Origin: Metellina segmentata
Taxonomy: Eukaryota > Arthropoda > Arachnida > Araneae > Tetragnathidae
DNA length: 64,000 nt
Direction: 5' to 3'
NCBI GenBank assembly: GCA_947359465.1
Contig: OX375882.1
Location: forward strand, 52,388,509-52,452,508
Part shown: in pieces, positions 24,710 to 35,716 of the stretch
Layout: every line of letters starts with the position of its first letter
How positions within the stretch are numbered: the stretch's first letter is position 1
Program-made: the position numbers and the translations under genes
Notes under the pieces: model-generated
The model's input: only the letters and a program-made list of their open reading frames with translations
Databases searched by the model: none
Told to the model about the DNA's origin: nothing

Positions 24710-25077
24710 TGTAAGATTCGTGTTGTTCTGTTTGGTAAGGTCTATATTAAAGACTTCGAATCTTACAGCACATTGACATTTAATGAATTAATATCCACAG
24801 TTATTATGTACAGTTGAGTTATATTTTAAAACAGTTCCGTCATTATCTGCAGCAGTCGTCTCTGCACGGAAAAAATACGTCAGCTCTCAATGGCGTCCAG
24901 GGGAAAAAGTGTCTGTTCTATTAATTTTCTCGTAACTGAATACCGGAATGTGAATGGCTCCTGACAGTCTTGCCTTGCATTCCTACTACAATGCAACTGA
25001 CTCCTACCAGTCTCGTTGCTCGTATAATGAGTTCTTTCCAGACTAGTAGACAACTACCGTTGTCTAGTATTCCTACA
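24710..25077 (-). repeat. 3' LTR of the gypsy element
   Basis: 368 bp. On the plus strand it runs from TGTAAGATTCGTG to GTATTCCTACA. It is the downstream LTR with respect to the minus-strand genes. A purine-rich AGGATGGCCGGT on the minus strand just inside it may be the polypurine tract. Confidence 0.93.
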
Positions 25078-25171
25078 ACCGGCCATCCTGATGATCTTTT
25101 GTCCTCGAAAATAACAGGACAAACCTAAAAAAAAAACACAAAACAGTATCTGGGAATACATTGATTCAATA

Positions 25172-26086
25172 TTAGTTATTGAACCACGACTTCATATGGT
25201 CAGCTGCTGTCGACGTCAAGTTCGGTCCTTCATGGTTTCCAACTTTCTCAACGTCATAGTGATCATGGGGTTTCACTTTCTTCACTCGATATGGTCCTAA
25301 TAATTTCGGTCGTAATTTCATTCCGACACCAAATTGAGTCCGCTGAATAGCAATAAGATCGCCCTCTTTGTATTGATGAGGTTTCTTCCTCTTCTTATCA
25401 TACGTTCTTTTATTCTCTTCCTGAATTTTTAGGATATTCTCTTTGGCATCGTCTTTTAATTTCTTCCTCTTCTATAGAAAAACTTCAGTATATTCTTCTT
25501 CTAAAAGCTGGACTATCTTGAGATCTTCTTTGTTTCGCATTTTCACACCTGTCAAAAGTTCGAAGGGTGTCCATCTTGTGCTTCTGGAGGTTGTACTATT
25601 GAGTATTCTTTGTACGGCGTCAACGTGTTTGAACCATTTGATCGGTTCTTCAATTGAAAGTTTGGATAACACTGGAATCAGGGTTTTGTGCATTCTTTCT
25701 ACTTGTCCATTGCCTCTTGGGATTCCTGTTGTGATTTTTAGGTGTTCAATCCCGTTTTCGCAACAAAAATCTGTAAATTCTTTAGATGTAAAAGCGGATC
25801 CTCTATCCGAGATTATCCTCGCAGGATTTCCAAAACTATTTTGTTGTTGTTTGAGTTTATTTATTGCGTCACCTGATGTCGTAGATTTGGTAGGATATAA
25901 CCAAGTGAATTTTGTGAATGCGTCTACTACCGTGAAGATATGCTGATAGTTCTTAGATGTTGAAGGTAACGGACCTATGAAATCAATGTGATAAGTGTAT
26001 AATGGAACGTCCTCTTTAGGAATTGGATTTAGAAATCCTTCAGCCTTTCCTAGCTTCTTATTACTGAGTATGCACATGGTACACAA
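25172..26086 (-). pseudogene. gypsy integrase core and C-terminal domain
   Basis: The 204-codon frame 25472-26086 holds the catalytic core, with the three acidic residues in YHIDFIGPLP, IISDRGSAF and GNGQVERMHKTL. A frameshift near 25472 separates it from the C-terminal part, read down to TAA at 25172-25174. That part includes YKEGDLIAIQRTQFG and a GPY/F module (LLGPYRVKKVKPHDHYDVEK). The zinc-binding N-terminus lies in the preceding frame, separated by another frameshift at about 26050-26086. The enzyme family inserts the retroelement cDNA into host DNA. All catalytic residues are present, but the reading frame is broken twice. Confidence 0.88.
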
Positions 26087-27669
26087 TTACTTATAAAATC
26101 TTCAACATGTTTCCTCAATGTAGGAATAAAAAATTCACGCTTAACTACCTCTTCAGTTTTATTTACAGCGAAATGTCCTTTCTCGTGTGCATGTCGTATC
26201 ATTTCGTCTTGCATAGCTCTGGGGACAACTAAAAGTTCACGATCATTATCGTATTTATACACGACACCGTTTTTTGTAAAATAATCTGAATTACTTCCAT
26301 CTCCTATCAGTTTTTTAATTGCGGTAATGTGGTCGTCATTGGATTGGGAAGCAATTATTTTATGAGTTATTCCGTCATCTGCAATGACTTGCATCACTTG
26401 CATTACAGGGTATCTACTGAGTGCATCCACTTGGGCCATTTGTTTACCAGGTTTGTGGACTATTTCATAGTCAAATTCTTCTAAGAAAAGAGACCATCTT
26501 GCAATTTTAGGGGTTAAATCCTTTTTTTCCATAGTTTTCTGAAATGCTAAGCAGTCGGTGAATATTTTAAATTTCGAGCCTAAAAGGTAGTTCCTGAAGT
26601 GTTTAAGAGCCTCAATTACGGCAAGTACCTCTAGTTCGTAACTACTATACTTCTCTTGTTGAGGTGTTGTTTTTTTGCTCTTATAGTATATTGGGTAAAA
26701 CTTCCCGTCGTCTGACTGTTGGAGGAGCACCGCCCCAAATCCATGGCTACTTGCATCAGTATGCAGTTCTAGAGTCGCTCTCTGGCGAAAAATGTGTAGT
26801 ACTGGGCTTTGTGACAACATTTCCTTTAAAATATGAAATGCTTCTTTTTGTTCTGGCCCAAACATAAATTCTGTATTGTTTCTGAGTAAATCACTCAAAG
26901 GTATGGCCACTTTGGCATATTGAGGAATAAACTTCCTAAAGTATCCTGAAAGACCAAAGAAACTTTGCAATTGTTTAGTTGTTTGTGGTTGTGGAAATTT
27001 CTGTACAGCCAACGTCTTAGCTGGGGATGGTCGAATTGTCCCGTCTTCTATTACATAACCAAGAAACTCTATTTTTCGTTTAAGAAATTGACATTTCTGA
27101 AAATTCAATTCTAACCCATATTCCGATGATATTTTTAAAACACGTTTAAGTTTCTCGATTCCTTCTTTCTCATCTCGTGAGGGAATTATCATGTCGTCCA
27201 TGTAGATAACGAGAGTGTTATCCCTTAAAAGATCTCTAAATATCGTGTATATGTACCGCTGGAAAACACTGGGACTAACCGATAAACCAAAAGGGACCTT
27301 CAGAAATTCATATTGTCCTTCATGTGTAACGAAAGATGTATACTTGGTACTTTTCTCATTTACATCTACATGAAAAAATCCGTTTTTTAAATCAAGGGAA
27401 GTAAAAACTTTAGATTCTTCCAAATGATCTAAAACGTCTTCTATTAGGGGTAAGGGAAATCTATCTTTAATAATTTTCCTATTCAATTTCCTACAGTCAA
27501 TACAGAGTCTAAAAGAACCGTCTTTCTTCTTACACAACACGATAGGGGCTGAGAAATCAGAGCAGCTAGGCTTAATGATGCCATCTTTCAACCACTGTTG
27601 TGTTTGAGTTTCAACTATTTTTTGCTCAGCGAACGGCATTCTGCGTGAACGCTGGCTTATGGGGGACAT
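26050..27669 (-). CDS. gypsy reverse transcriptase, RNase H, integrase zinc finger
   Basis: A 539-codon open frame. Reverse transcriptase spans roughly residues 20-200, with KKKDGSFRLCIDCRKLN, FTSLDLKNGFFHVDV and the active-site box VIYMDDMI (most gypsy elements have YLDD or YVDD here). A tether follows, then RNase H from about residue 300, with LHTDASSHGFGAVLLQ and SYELEVLAVIEALKHFRNYL. The integrase HHCC finger near the end has HEKGHF and NCVPC. The frame starts at a Met inside the original polyprotein. It overlaps the protease frame by 44 bp and the integrase frame by 37 bp, which marks single frameshifts at both junctions. Because the LTRs are young, some of these could be sequencing errors. 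Confidence 0.93.
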   Translation of the reverse strand: MSPISQRSRRMPFAEQKIVETQTQQWLKDGIIKPSCSDFSAPIVLCKKKDGSFRLCIDCRKLNRKIIKDRFPLPLIEDVLDHLEESKVFTSLDLKNGFFHVDVNEKSTKYTSFVTHEGQYEFLKVPFGLSVSPSVFQRYIYTIFRDLLRDNTLVIYMDDMIIPSRDEKEGIEKLKRVLKISSEYGLELNFQKCQFLKRKIEFLGYVIEDGTIRPSPAKTLAVQKFPQPQTTKQLQSFFGLSGYFRKFIPQYAKVAIPLSDLLRNNTEFMFGPEQKEAFHILKEMLSQSPVLHIFRQRATLELHTDASSHGFGAVLLQQSDDGKFYPIYYKSKKTTPQQEKYSSYELEVLAVIEALKHFRNYLLGSKFKIFTDCLAFQKTMEKKDLTPKIARWSLFLEEFDYEIVHKPGKQMAQVDALSRYPVMQVMQVIADDGITHKIIASQSNDDHITAIKKLIGDGSNSDYFTKNGVVYKYDNDRELLVVPRAMQDEMIRHAHEKGHFAVNKTEEVVKREFFIPTLRKHVEDFISNCVPCAYSVIRS

Positions 27670-28426
27670 CGTCAGTCAAAATAATGTTCATTTCCAAGTT
27701 CGTGCTTCTCGTCTTACACGGTTTATATTGGCTGATAAGTTTTGTCAGTTCCTCCTTCTGCTTAACGCAAGAAACATGATTTAGATCTAATTCGTCAAAT
27801 GTCACAGCGTTAAACATTGTAGTTAGGAAACTTTCCGCTAAATTAACATTTTCTGATTTGTGGTGACAAGAAAAGTAAAACATGTTATCCTCTGCTATGG
27901 TTCGTTTTGTCTCCAACTTAGTGTTTGGTTCCGGACGATTAGTTACTTCGAGATGAGTTTCGGTTTGAATTTTAGTTGAATCGGAAGTGTTCGCTAAATT
28001 AACAATTCTTGCGTAATTCACTCGAAAATTATCGCGTCTGCTCAAAACATGAATTCCGCTCTCTGATAAAGTAAGATTTAACTTATTTATGCAATCGAAC
28101 CCAAGAACAATATGATCAGGTAAATTTTTTAAAACATAAACATCAGTAACAATAATGCATTCATCAATAATAATTTCAGTAGAAAAGAAACCTAGAGGAG
28201 AAATGTGTTCTCCTCCCCCTATACCCATTAAAGTCATATTATCAAAACTCAATTTTGGGGATCCAATTTCAACATAAAATTCATATTTTATCATAGACGT
28301 ATCACTTCCTGTGTCGATTAGCGCATTAGATCTTTTTCCGCACATTTCAACATATTTTCTTAGCTTCGTACGAGAATTAAAAGGGCTATTAATTAAAGTT
28401 CTATTTACATCTCTTATGGGACACAC
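27626..28426 (-). CDS. gypsy aspartic protease and pol N-terminus
   Basis: A 266-codon frame. Residues 37-46 read LIDTGSDTSM, a retropepsin active site (DTG). GIGGGEH serves as a flap-like region and HIVLGFDCI is the later conserved hydrophobic-Gly block. The rest is a linker leading into reverse transcriptase. The enzyme family cleaves the Gag-Pol polyprotein. The start Met belongs to the second zinc knuckle just past an in-frame TAG (28433-28435), so in the parent element this was probably continuous with, or shifted from, gag. Confidence 0.88.
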   Translation of the reverse strand: MCPIRDVNRTLINSPFNSRTKLRKYVEMCGKRSNALIDTGSDTSMIKYEFYVEIGSPKLSFDNMTLMGIGGGEHISPLGFFSTEIIIDECIIVTDVYVLKNLPDHIVLGFDCINKLNLTLSESGIHVLSRRDNFRVNYARIVNLANTSDSTKIQTETHLEVTNRPEPNTKLETKRTIAEDNMFYFSCHHKSENVNLAESFLTTMFNAVTFDELDLNHVSCVKQKEELTKLISQYKPCKTRSTNLEMNIILTDDVPHKPAFTQNAVR

Positions 28427-29451
28427 GTCGGCCTAGTGCCCATAATTTTTACATTTAAAGCATCTCACACCCTCAGTTTTCTTTTCACAATTTATCGACT
28501 TATGTCCATATTCATTGCAGTTGTAACATTTTATATGATTGGTGTTAGTTTGTTCAGGGCGCACGAAAGATCGAGGCTTTAATTTGTCAAAATCCCTATT
28601 GAAACGCTTCTTATATTTATCGTCTGATGTTTTCGAATCGCTATTGGTTTTTAAATGACATCGAGCCGCTTCATATTCGTCTAATTTATTGACGAGTTGG
28701 TCTATTTTCGTTATTTTCGGTAGCTCGTCTATAAAATGGTCTCGAACGTCATTGGGTATTTTCGTTTTAGTTGATCGGTAATCATGAGTTCTTTAAGGTC
28801 TTGGTAATTTGATACTTCCAACCCACTCGTCCATTCTTCAAAGAAATTTTTCAGATCATGAGCAAAGTCATTCCAAGTAGAAGACGCTTATTTTCTATGC
28901 GAAAGGAAATTTTGCCTAAATTGTTCCGGATTTAATTTAAAACGTTTCAACAATAATCTCTTGACATTTTCATAGTCATTAGCCTTTTCGTCAGGCTCAC
29001 GCGTGATAAGATTAGCCAAATCTAATGGGAGTAAACCCAACAAATGTGTAACCCATTCCGTTTTTGGTATTTCGATACGACTAATCTGTCTTTCAAATAA
29101 AGTTAAATAACAGCTAATATCCTTATTCGTCTCGTAACGGTTAATCAATTTCAATAAATCGTTATTGTATAGGCTGGTAGTTTTACCATAACTGTTGCCT
29201 TGTCCGCTAGCAGTTTCGATTTCGAGTTTCCTTAATTCGAATTCGCGGGCTTGTTTTTCGGCTTCAATTTTCTCTTCGCGTTCAGTTATAATAACGCTCA
29301 ACAGATTTTTTGTTATCTCCTCGTAAAAATTTTCAGAATCTATTATAAGTTTCGAGCACTGCGCTACTCTGGGATTCGCTGGCACTATCAGGCCTAATTC
29401 GTCAATCAATGTCAGCAAATCCGCTTTTCGGGCCTTAGTTAAATATGCCAT
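28427..29451 (-). pseudogene. gypsy gag with two CCHC zinc knuckles
   Basis: From ATG at 29449-29451 the first 187 codons are open (MAYLTKARKADLLTLIDELG). They contain an acidic coiled region and a capsid-like part with LLGLLPLDLANLI. TAA at 28888-28890 then interrupts. The same frame goes on for about 40 codons (ASSTWNDFAHDLKNFFEEW), shifts near 28770, and reaches the zinc knuckles CYNCNEYGHKSINC and CFKCKNYGH. The second knuckle is cut by TAG at 28433-28435 just after its His. Gag coats the RNA and the knuckles bind it. Two stops and one frameshift make this copy unable to produce a normal Gag. Confidence 0.87.
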
Positions 29452-29796
29452 GTCATCAAGTAAAACAAAATTATGTACTCACAGTTTCGAAAGTTCCTTC
29501 TATCCGTCTTTTCCGTCAACTCGTCTTTTGCGTCTACGCATTTTTTCGTCTACGCGTTTTCTTTTTTGTCGTTTCAGTCTATCATCAGCACCACGTCAGG
29601 AGAAGTCATGAAACTGTTCTTGCAGTTGATTAAAACACAAGTCCAGGTTTGCATAGGGAGTCAAAACATTCCGCCGGCCGGTTCAATCGTCACTGCTTTC
29701 GGGGTCTGCTAATCCGTCATTCAAGCCCTCGTACGAAGGAGGAGAATCGTCGCGGTCGTCAACGGTTTTTCACATCGCGGCCGAACCCTCATTTTT
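29452..29796 (-). other. gypsy 5' leader
   Basis: The untranslated leader between the 5' LTR and gag. The primer-binding site should start within a few bases of 29796 on the minus strand. I see AAAAATGAGGGTTCGG there but cannot match it to a tRNA 3' end with confidence. Confidence 0.6.
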
Positions 29797-30164
29797 AGTA
29801 AGATTCGTGTTGTTCTGTTTGGTAAGGACTATATTAAAGACTTAGAATCTTACAGCACATTGACATTTAATGAATTAATATCCACAGTTATTATGTACAG
29901 TTGAGTTATATTTTAAAACAATTCCGTCATTATCTGCAGCAGTCGTCTCTGCTCGGAAAAAATACGTCAGCTCTCAATGGCGTCCAGGGGAAAAAGTGTC
30001 TGTTCTATTAATTTTCTCGTAACTGAATACCGGAATGTGAATGGCTCTTGACAGTCTTGCCTTGCATTCCTACTACAATGCAACTGACTCCTACCAGTCT
30101 CGTTGCTCTTATAATGAGTTCTTTCCAGACTAGTAGACAACTACCGTTGTCTAGTATTCCTACA
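29797..30164 (-). repeat. 5' LTR of the gypsy element
   Basis: 368 bp, aligned base for base with 24710-25077 with seven substitutions and no gaps. The first base (29797) is A where the other LTR has T. That change falls at the LTR end adjoining the leader. Confidence 0.93.
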
Positions 30165-30168
30165 TAGA

Positions 30169-30873
30169 TATCCATTAGATGAGCATATCATCCAAATTTT
30201 GTATCCAAATCTGATGGGGTTTCCGCGAATAAGAATCTTACAAGAATGATTTCCGTAATACGGCACCATTGATCAGTTAATCGTGAAAAACTCCAAACTG
30301 AAGCAAGTTTCTACACATATTATAATATATTGGCGCAATCTTTTTTAGTTTATTACCCGGTTGAACACCCTTATTGTTATCAACAAGATGGAAGTACTTT
30401 TTAAGCTGACGAAAGCGTGCTCTAGCCATTAATTTTGGAAAGATTGTAACACATGTGTCTCCTACTCTAATATAAGTCCTCTGTAGGCACCATGTGATAA
30501 CCGCTTAAAAGAAGTAGACCTAGTAACTGAAGAATATCTTCACAGCTAACTGTTATTATCTGCCCCTTTCCAGTGTATACAACGCTGTCATCTCAACTAG
30601 ATATTGCACATAATTTGTAGGGAGTATTTTGTGGAATAACTCTAGAGGATCCATTGTCTCAAGTTCGGGAAATTTTTCAGCCAGCTTTTCAAGGCATTTT
30701 CTTGAAATATCATTATTCAATGTTGCATCCCTTTTCTATCTTGGATTAGGTTCTTGTCTTCGCTTCTTTGCACTTGGAGCAGAACATGAGGGTGTGCTTC
30801 TCCTTTGATCTTCGCCCGAATCGGGAATTCGGTCATCTGAAATAGTCGAATCACCATCTTCATTGTTAATCAT
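30169..30873 (-). pseudogene. piggyBac transposase, N-terminal piece
   Basis: From ATG at 30871-30873 the frame reads INNEDGDSTISDDRIPDSGE. It continues, through scattered stops, with PELETMDPLELFHKILPTNY, ILQLLGLLLLSGYHMVPTED, KKYFHLVDNNKGVQPGN and a damaged counterpart of the KPIRFGYKxW block just before the gypsy insertion at 30164. Order and wording fit the piggyBac DDD transposase N-terminal and early catalytic region. At least four stops or frameshifts are visible, so it is not functional. Together with 24414-24705 it shows one transposase gene cut by a retrotransposon. Confidence 0.75.
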
Positions 30874-30880
30874 CAGGTCA

Positions 30881-33800
30881 ATCTGGCCAAGATCTCGTCA
30901 TAATAAAAAATATTGACCAGATATTCATGGACGAGGTACCTATTGATTAGAAGAAATCTAATCAGGCCTAGATCTCATCATAGTAAAAAGATATATTGAG
31001 CCTAGATCTCGTCTTAAAAAAAATATTGACCAGATCTCCATGGACGAGATACCTCGTTATTAGAAGAAAACTGATAAGGCTTTGATCTCGTCATACTAAA
31101 AAATATTTACCAGACATTCATTTACGAGGTACCTATTGATTAAAAGAAATCTAATCCGGCATAGATCTCGTCATAATAAAAAAAAATACTGACCAGATCC
31201 TTATGGACGAGATACCTAGTCATCAAAAGAAATCGGACGAGACCTTCATCTCGTCATACTAAAAAATATTGACTAGATCTTCAATCACGAGCTAACTCGT
31301 CATTAGAAAAAATGCGACTAGGTCTAGATATCGTCATAATAAAAGAAAATATTGTGCCTAGATCTCGTCCAAATAAAAAAAATAATGACTAAATCTCCAT
31401 GGACGAGATACCTCGTTATTAGAAGAAAACTGACCAGGCCTAGATCTCGTCATAATAAAAAAAATATTGACCACATCTCCATGGACGAGAAACCTCGTAA
31501 ATAGAAGGAAGCTGACGATACCTTGATCTCATCATAGTAAAAAATATTGACCAGATCTTCATTCACGAGATACCTCGTCATTAGAAAAATCCGACCAGGC
31601 CTAGATCTCGTTATAATAAAAGAAAATATTGTGCTTAGATCTCGTACTAATAAAAAAAATATTGACCAGATCTCCATGGACGAGACACCTCGTTATTAGA
31701 AGAAAACTTACCAGGCCTAGATCTCGTCATATTAAAAAATATTGACCAGACATTCATAGACGAGTTACCTATTCATTAGAAGAAATGTAATCAGGCCTAG
31801 ATCTCGTCATAGTAAAAAAATATATTGTGCCTAGATCACGTCTTAATAAAAAAAATATTGACCAGATCTTCATGGACGAGATACCTCGTTATCAGAAGAA
31901 AACTGTTCAGGCTTAGATCTCGTCATACTAAAACAATATTGACCAGTCATTCATGGACGAGGTACCTATTGATTAGAAGAAATCTCATCAGGCCTAGATC
32001 TCGTCATAATAAAAAAACATTGATCAGATCTCCATGGACGAGATACCTCGTTATTAGAAGAAAACTGATAGGCCTAGATCTCGTGATACTAAAAAAATAT
32101 TGACCAAACTTTGATGGACGAGGTACGTATTGATTAGAAAAAATCTAATCTGGCCTAGATCTCGTCATAATAATAAATATATTGTTCCTAGATTTCGTCT
32201 TAATAAAAAAAATACTGTCCGGATCTCCATGGACGAGACGCCTCGTTATTAGAAGAACACTGACGAGGCCTTGATCTCGTCATACTAAAAAATTATTGAC
32301 CAGATCTTCATTCACGAGATACTTCGTCATTAGAAAAAATCTGACTAGGTCTAGATCACGTCATTAAAAAAGAAAATATTGTGCCTAGATCTCGTCCTAA
32401 TAAAAAATAATAATAATTACCAGATCTCCATGGACGAGATACCTCGTTATAACAATAAAACTGATCAGGCCTAGATCTCATCATAGTAAAAAGATATATT
32501 GAGCCTAGATCTCGTCTTAAAAAAAATATTGACCAGATCTCCATGGACGAGATACCTCGTTATTAGAAGAAATCTGACGAGGCCCTGACCTCGTCATACT
32601 AAAAAATATTGACCAGATCTTCATTCACGAGATACCTCGTTATTAGAAGAAATCTGACGAGGCCCTGACCTCGTCATACTAAAAAATATTGTGTCTAGAT
32701 CTCGTCCTAGTAAAAAAAATAATGACCAGATCTCCATGGACGAGATACCTCGTTATTAGAAGAAAAGTGACCAGGCCTAGATCTCGTCTTAATAAAAAAA
32801 ATACTGACCAGATCTCCATGGACGAGATACCTCGTTATTAGAAGAAAACTGACAGGCCTAGATCTCGTGATACTAAAAAAATATTGACCAAACTTTTATG
32901 GACGAGGTGAGTATTGATTAGAAAAATCTAATCAGGCCAAGATCTCGTCATAATAAAAAAATATATTGTTCCTAGATCTCGTCATAATAAAAAAATATAT
33001 TGTCCTAGATCTCGTCTTAATAAAAAAAATACTGTCCGGTACTCCATGGACGAGATGCCTCGTTATTAGAAGAAAACTGACGAGGCCTTGATCTCGTCAT
33101 ACTAAAAAATTATTGCCCAGATCTTCATTCACGAGATGCTTCGTCATTAGAAAAAATCTGACTAGGTCTATTTCTCGTCATAAAAAAAAGAAAATATTGT
33201 GCCTAGATCTCGTCCTAGTAAAAAAAATAATGACCAGATCTCCATGGACGAGATACCTCGTGGTTAGAAGAAAACTGACCAGGCCTAGATCTCGTCTTAA
33301 TAAAAAAAATATTGACCAGATATCCATGGACGAGATACCTCGTAAATAGAAGAAAACTGACGAGGCCTTCATCTCGTCATAGCAAAAAATATTGACCAGA
33401 TCTTCATTCACGAGATACCTCGTCATTAGAAAAATCTGACCAAGCCTAGATCTCGTCATAATAAAAAAATATATTGTGCCTAGATCTCGCGCGTCGTAAT
33501 AAAAAAATAATGACCAGATCTCCATGGACGAGATACCTCGTCATTAGAATAAAACCGATCAGGCCTAGATCTCGTCATATTAAAAAAATATTGACCTGAA
33601 ATTTATGGACGAGGTACCTATTGATTAGAAGAAATCTAATCAGGCATAGATCTCGTCATAATAAAAAAATATTGACCAGATCTCCATGGACGACATACCT
33701 CATTATTAGAAGAAAACTGACCAGGCCTAGATCTCGTCGTACTAAAAAATATTGACCAGACATTCATCGACGAGTTACCTATTCATTAGAAGAAATCTAA

Positions 33801-34177
33801 TCAGGCCTAGATCTCGTCATAGTAAAAAAATATATTGTGCCTAGATCTCGTCTTAATAAAAAAAATATTGACCAGATATTCATGGACGAGATACCTCGTT
33901 ATTAGAAAAAAACTGTTCAGGCTTATATCTCGTCATACTAAAACAATATTGACCAGTCATTCATGGACGAGGTACCTATTGATTAGAAGAAATCTCATCA
34001 GGCCTTGATCTCGTCATAATAAAAAAACATTGATCAGATCTCCATGGACGAGATACCTCGTTATTAGAAGAAAACTGATAGGCCTAGATCTCGTGATACT
34101 AAAAAAATATTGACCAAACTTTGATGGACAAGGTACCTCTTGATTAGAAGAAATCTAATGAGTCCTAGATTTCGTCA
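30881..34177. repeat. Palindrome-rich satellite array, right block
   Basis: The same monomers as 17765-24159 continue after the piggyBac relic. A long copy pair is visible: 31740-32130 recurs at 33750-34140, at about 2010-bp offset. The array is interrupted by a Helitron at 34178. Confidence 0.9.
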
Positions 34178-35716
34178 TCTCTATATTAAAAAAATGTTAC
34201 CGCCGCCGCCGCAGGATTGAAAACTGTGTTGTTTAGCTCGATTCTTAGACGGTTTCCCAAGAAAGTACTGATCGGAAAAAAATGAAATTAACATGCTTTG
34301 TTCTTTATCGTATTCCCTGGATAATTATTAAGATTTTTTTCCGATGCGGCTATTAGTTTAGGTTTTATTAAGTGTTAAAGTTGAAGAAGTGAAATTTCTT
34401 CCGCGAGTGAGCAAAACACATTCAAATTTTCAGTCTTCAGTCGTGAGTTTTTTTTAAGAGTACCTCTCAACGTAAATTTTTGCAGCTCGTCGGGTTTTTT
34501 TTTAAATTTAAATTTGGTTCTTGATAATATTTTTTTGAAATTCAGGAAAAATCGGGACATTTTTGTTACTTTTTTTTTTAAACTGCCGTATCTATATCTA
34601 ATTACTATTAGTTTTTAATTTTTAAAATATCGGAGTATACCCCAGAATATACTCTTTCTTACAGTACTATTATTTTTGAAATCGGTTAATAATTAAATTG
34701 GATGCGATCAAAAGTTCGTCATACAAAATTCGGAATATTTGGATATTTTCGCTACTTATTGTTAAAACCGTTTTTACTACGGCAAAAGCCATTACTTTTT
34801 AAATTTGAAAACATCACTGAATACATTACATTACACTCTTTCTTATGGTACAGTTATTTTTGAAATTGGTTAATAAATAAAATCGATGCAATTAAAAGTT
34901 GGTCATACAATTTTCGGAACTTTCAGATCGTAACTTCCGATACAAAACTAAAATGGTCATATCTGTATAGTATTACTGTTAGTTTTTAATTTTAAAAATA
35001 TTGCAGTATACCTCAGAATATACTCTTTCTTACGGTACAATTTTTTTAAAAATTGGTTCATAAATAAATTCGATGCAATCAAAAGTTGGTGTCACAAATT
35101 TCGTATTTTTCAGTTCGCATAGCTGCTTCCGAAAGCAGTAGTGGGTTGCACTTTGACTATCGGGTTTGCCAGATATCAAATTTATCGTAGCAACAATTGC
35201 CATAAAAACGATTTCTTTTTATTTGGCGAGGAAAAAGGCTCGCTTTTTTCCCTCTGTTCTCAAGACAGTTTACCGACAAAGTACAGATCGTAAAGTTTGG
35301 ATATTAACAATGTTTACTTAAAATTGTACAGGGAACAAGATGCAGAAGATTTTTTACTGATGCGGCTATTAGTTTAGGGTGCATTAAGTGTTAAAGCAAA
35401 AAAAAAGTTAAATCACTTGCGAAAGAAGTATTGGTTTGAGAAAGCAAACTAAACGGATTGCGTAGCAATCCCCGGGGTCAGCGAGCGTAAGCGAGACGCA
35501 GCGAAGCCCTCGCTGTGACGTCATGAACCGGAAAGTGAAATCAGCATAATACGAATTATTCAGATAGTTTCACTCTGTGAAAGTAATGTTGGTTTGCGAA
35601 TCAAAATAAATGGCATCTGTGACAGGAGTGTTGGTTTGCGAAGCAAACCAAATGGGATTGCGCAGCAATCCCCGGGGGTTGGCGAGCGTAAGCGAGCAGG
35701 GGGCGGAGCCCCCTAG
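34178..35716 (+). mobile_element. Non-autonomous Helitron inside the satellite
   Basis: The 5' end TCTCTATATTAAAA follows A (34177). The 3' end is a strong hairpin GGGGGCGGAGCCCCC running directly into CTAG (35713-35716), followed by T (35717). Joining the flanks gives TTTCGTCA/TAATGAAACAAATG, which matches the satellite monomer CTCGTCATAATAAAAAAATA, so the empty site is reconstructed exactly. Internally there are three copies of a roughly 180-bp repeat (near 34600, 34790 and 34960, with ATACTCTTTCTTA). There is also a duplicated block with GATGCGGCTATTAGTTTAGG (34343 and 35362). No Rep/helicase gene is present. Confidence 0.88.

Larger units (their letters stand above)
24710..30164 (-). mobile_element. 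Ty3/gypsy LTR retrotransposon
   Basis: Two 368-bp LTRs (24710-25077 and 29797-30164) enclose gag, protease, reverse transcriptase, RNase H and integrase on the minus strand. A 4-bp target duplication TAGA sits at 24706-24709 and 30165-30168. I counted seven base differences between the LTRs (about 98 percent identity), so insertion is fairly recent. Even so, gag and pol carry stops and frameshifts. LTR ends are TG...CA, with one T-to-A change at 29797, the inner edge of the right LTR. It sits inside a piggyBac relic, inside the satellite. Confidence 0.95.
24160..30873 (-). mobile_element. Decayed piggyBac element, split by an LTR element
   Basis: The left border is TTAA (24160-24163) followed by CCTTTTAAACGCTGC, a piggyBac-type terminus. 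The satellite runs right up to this TTAA; its normal monomer reads CTCGTCTTAATAAAA, so the element inserted at the monomer's own TTAA. The minus strand encodes pieces of a piggyBac transposase on both sides of a gypsy LTR element (24710-30164). At the right side the satellite resumes at about 30881, directly upstream of the presumed start codon, with no terminal repeat. That end has been deleted. Confidence 0.75.
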
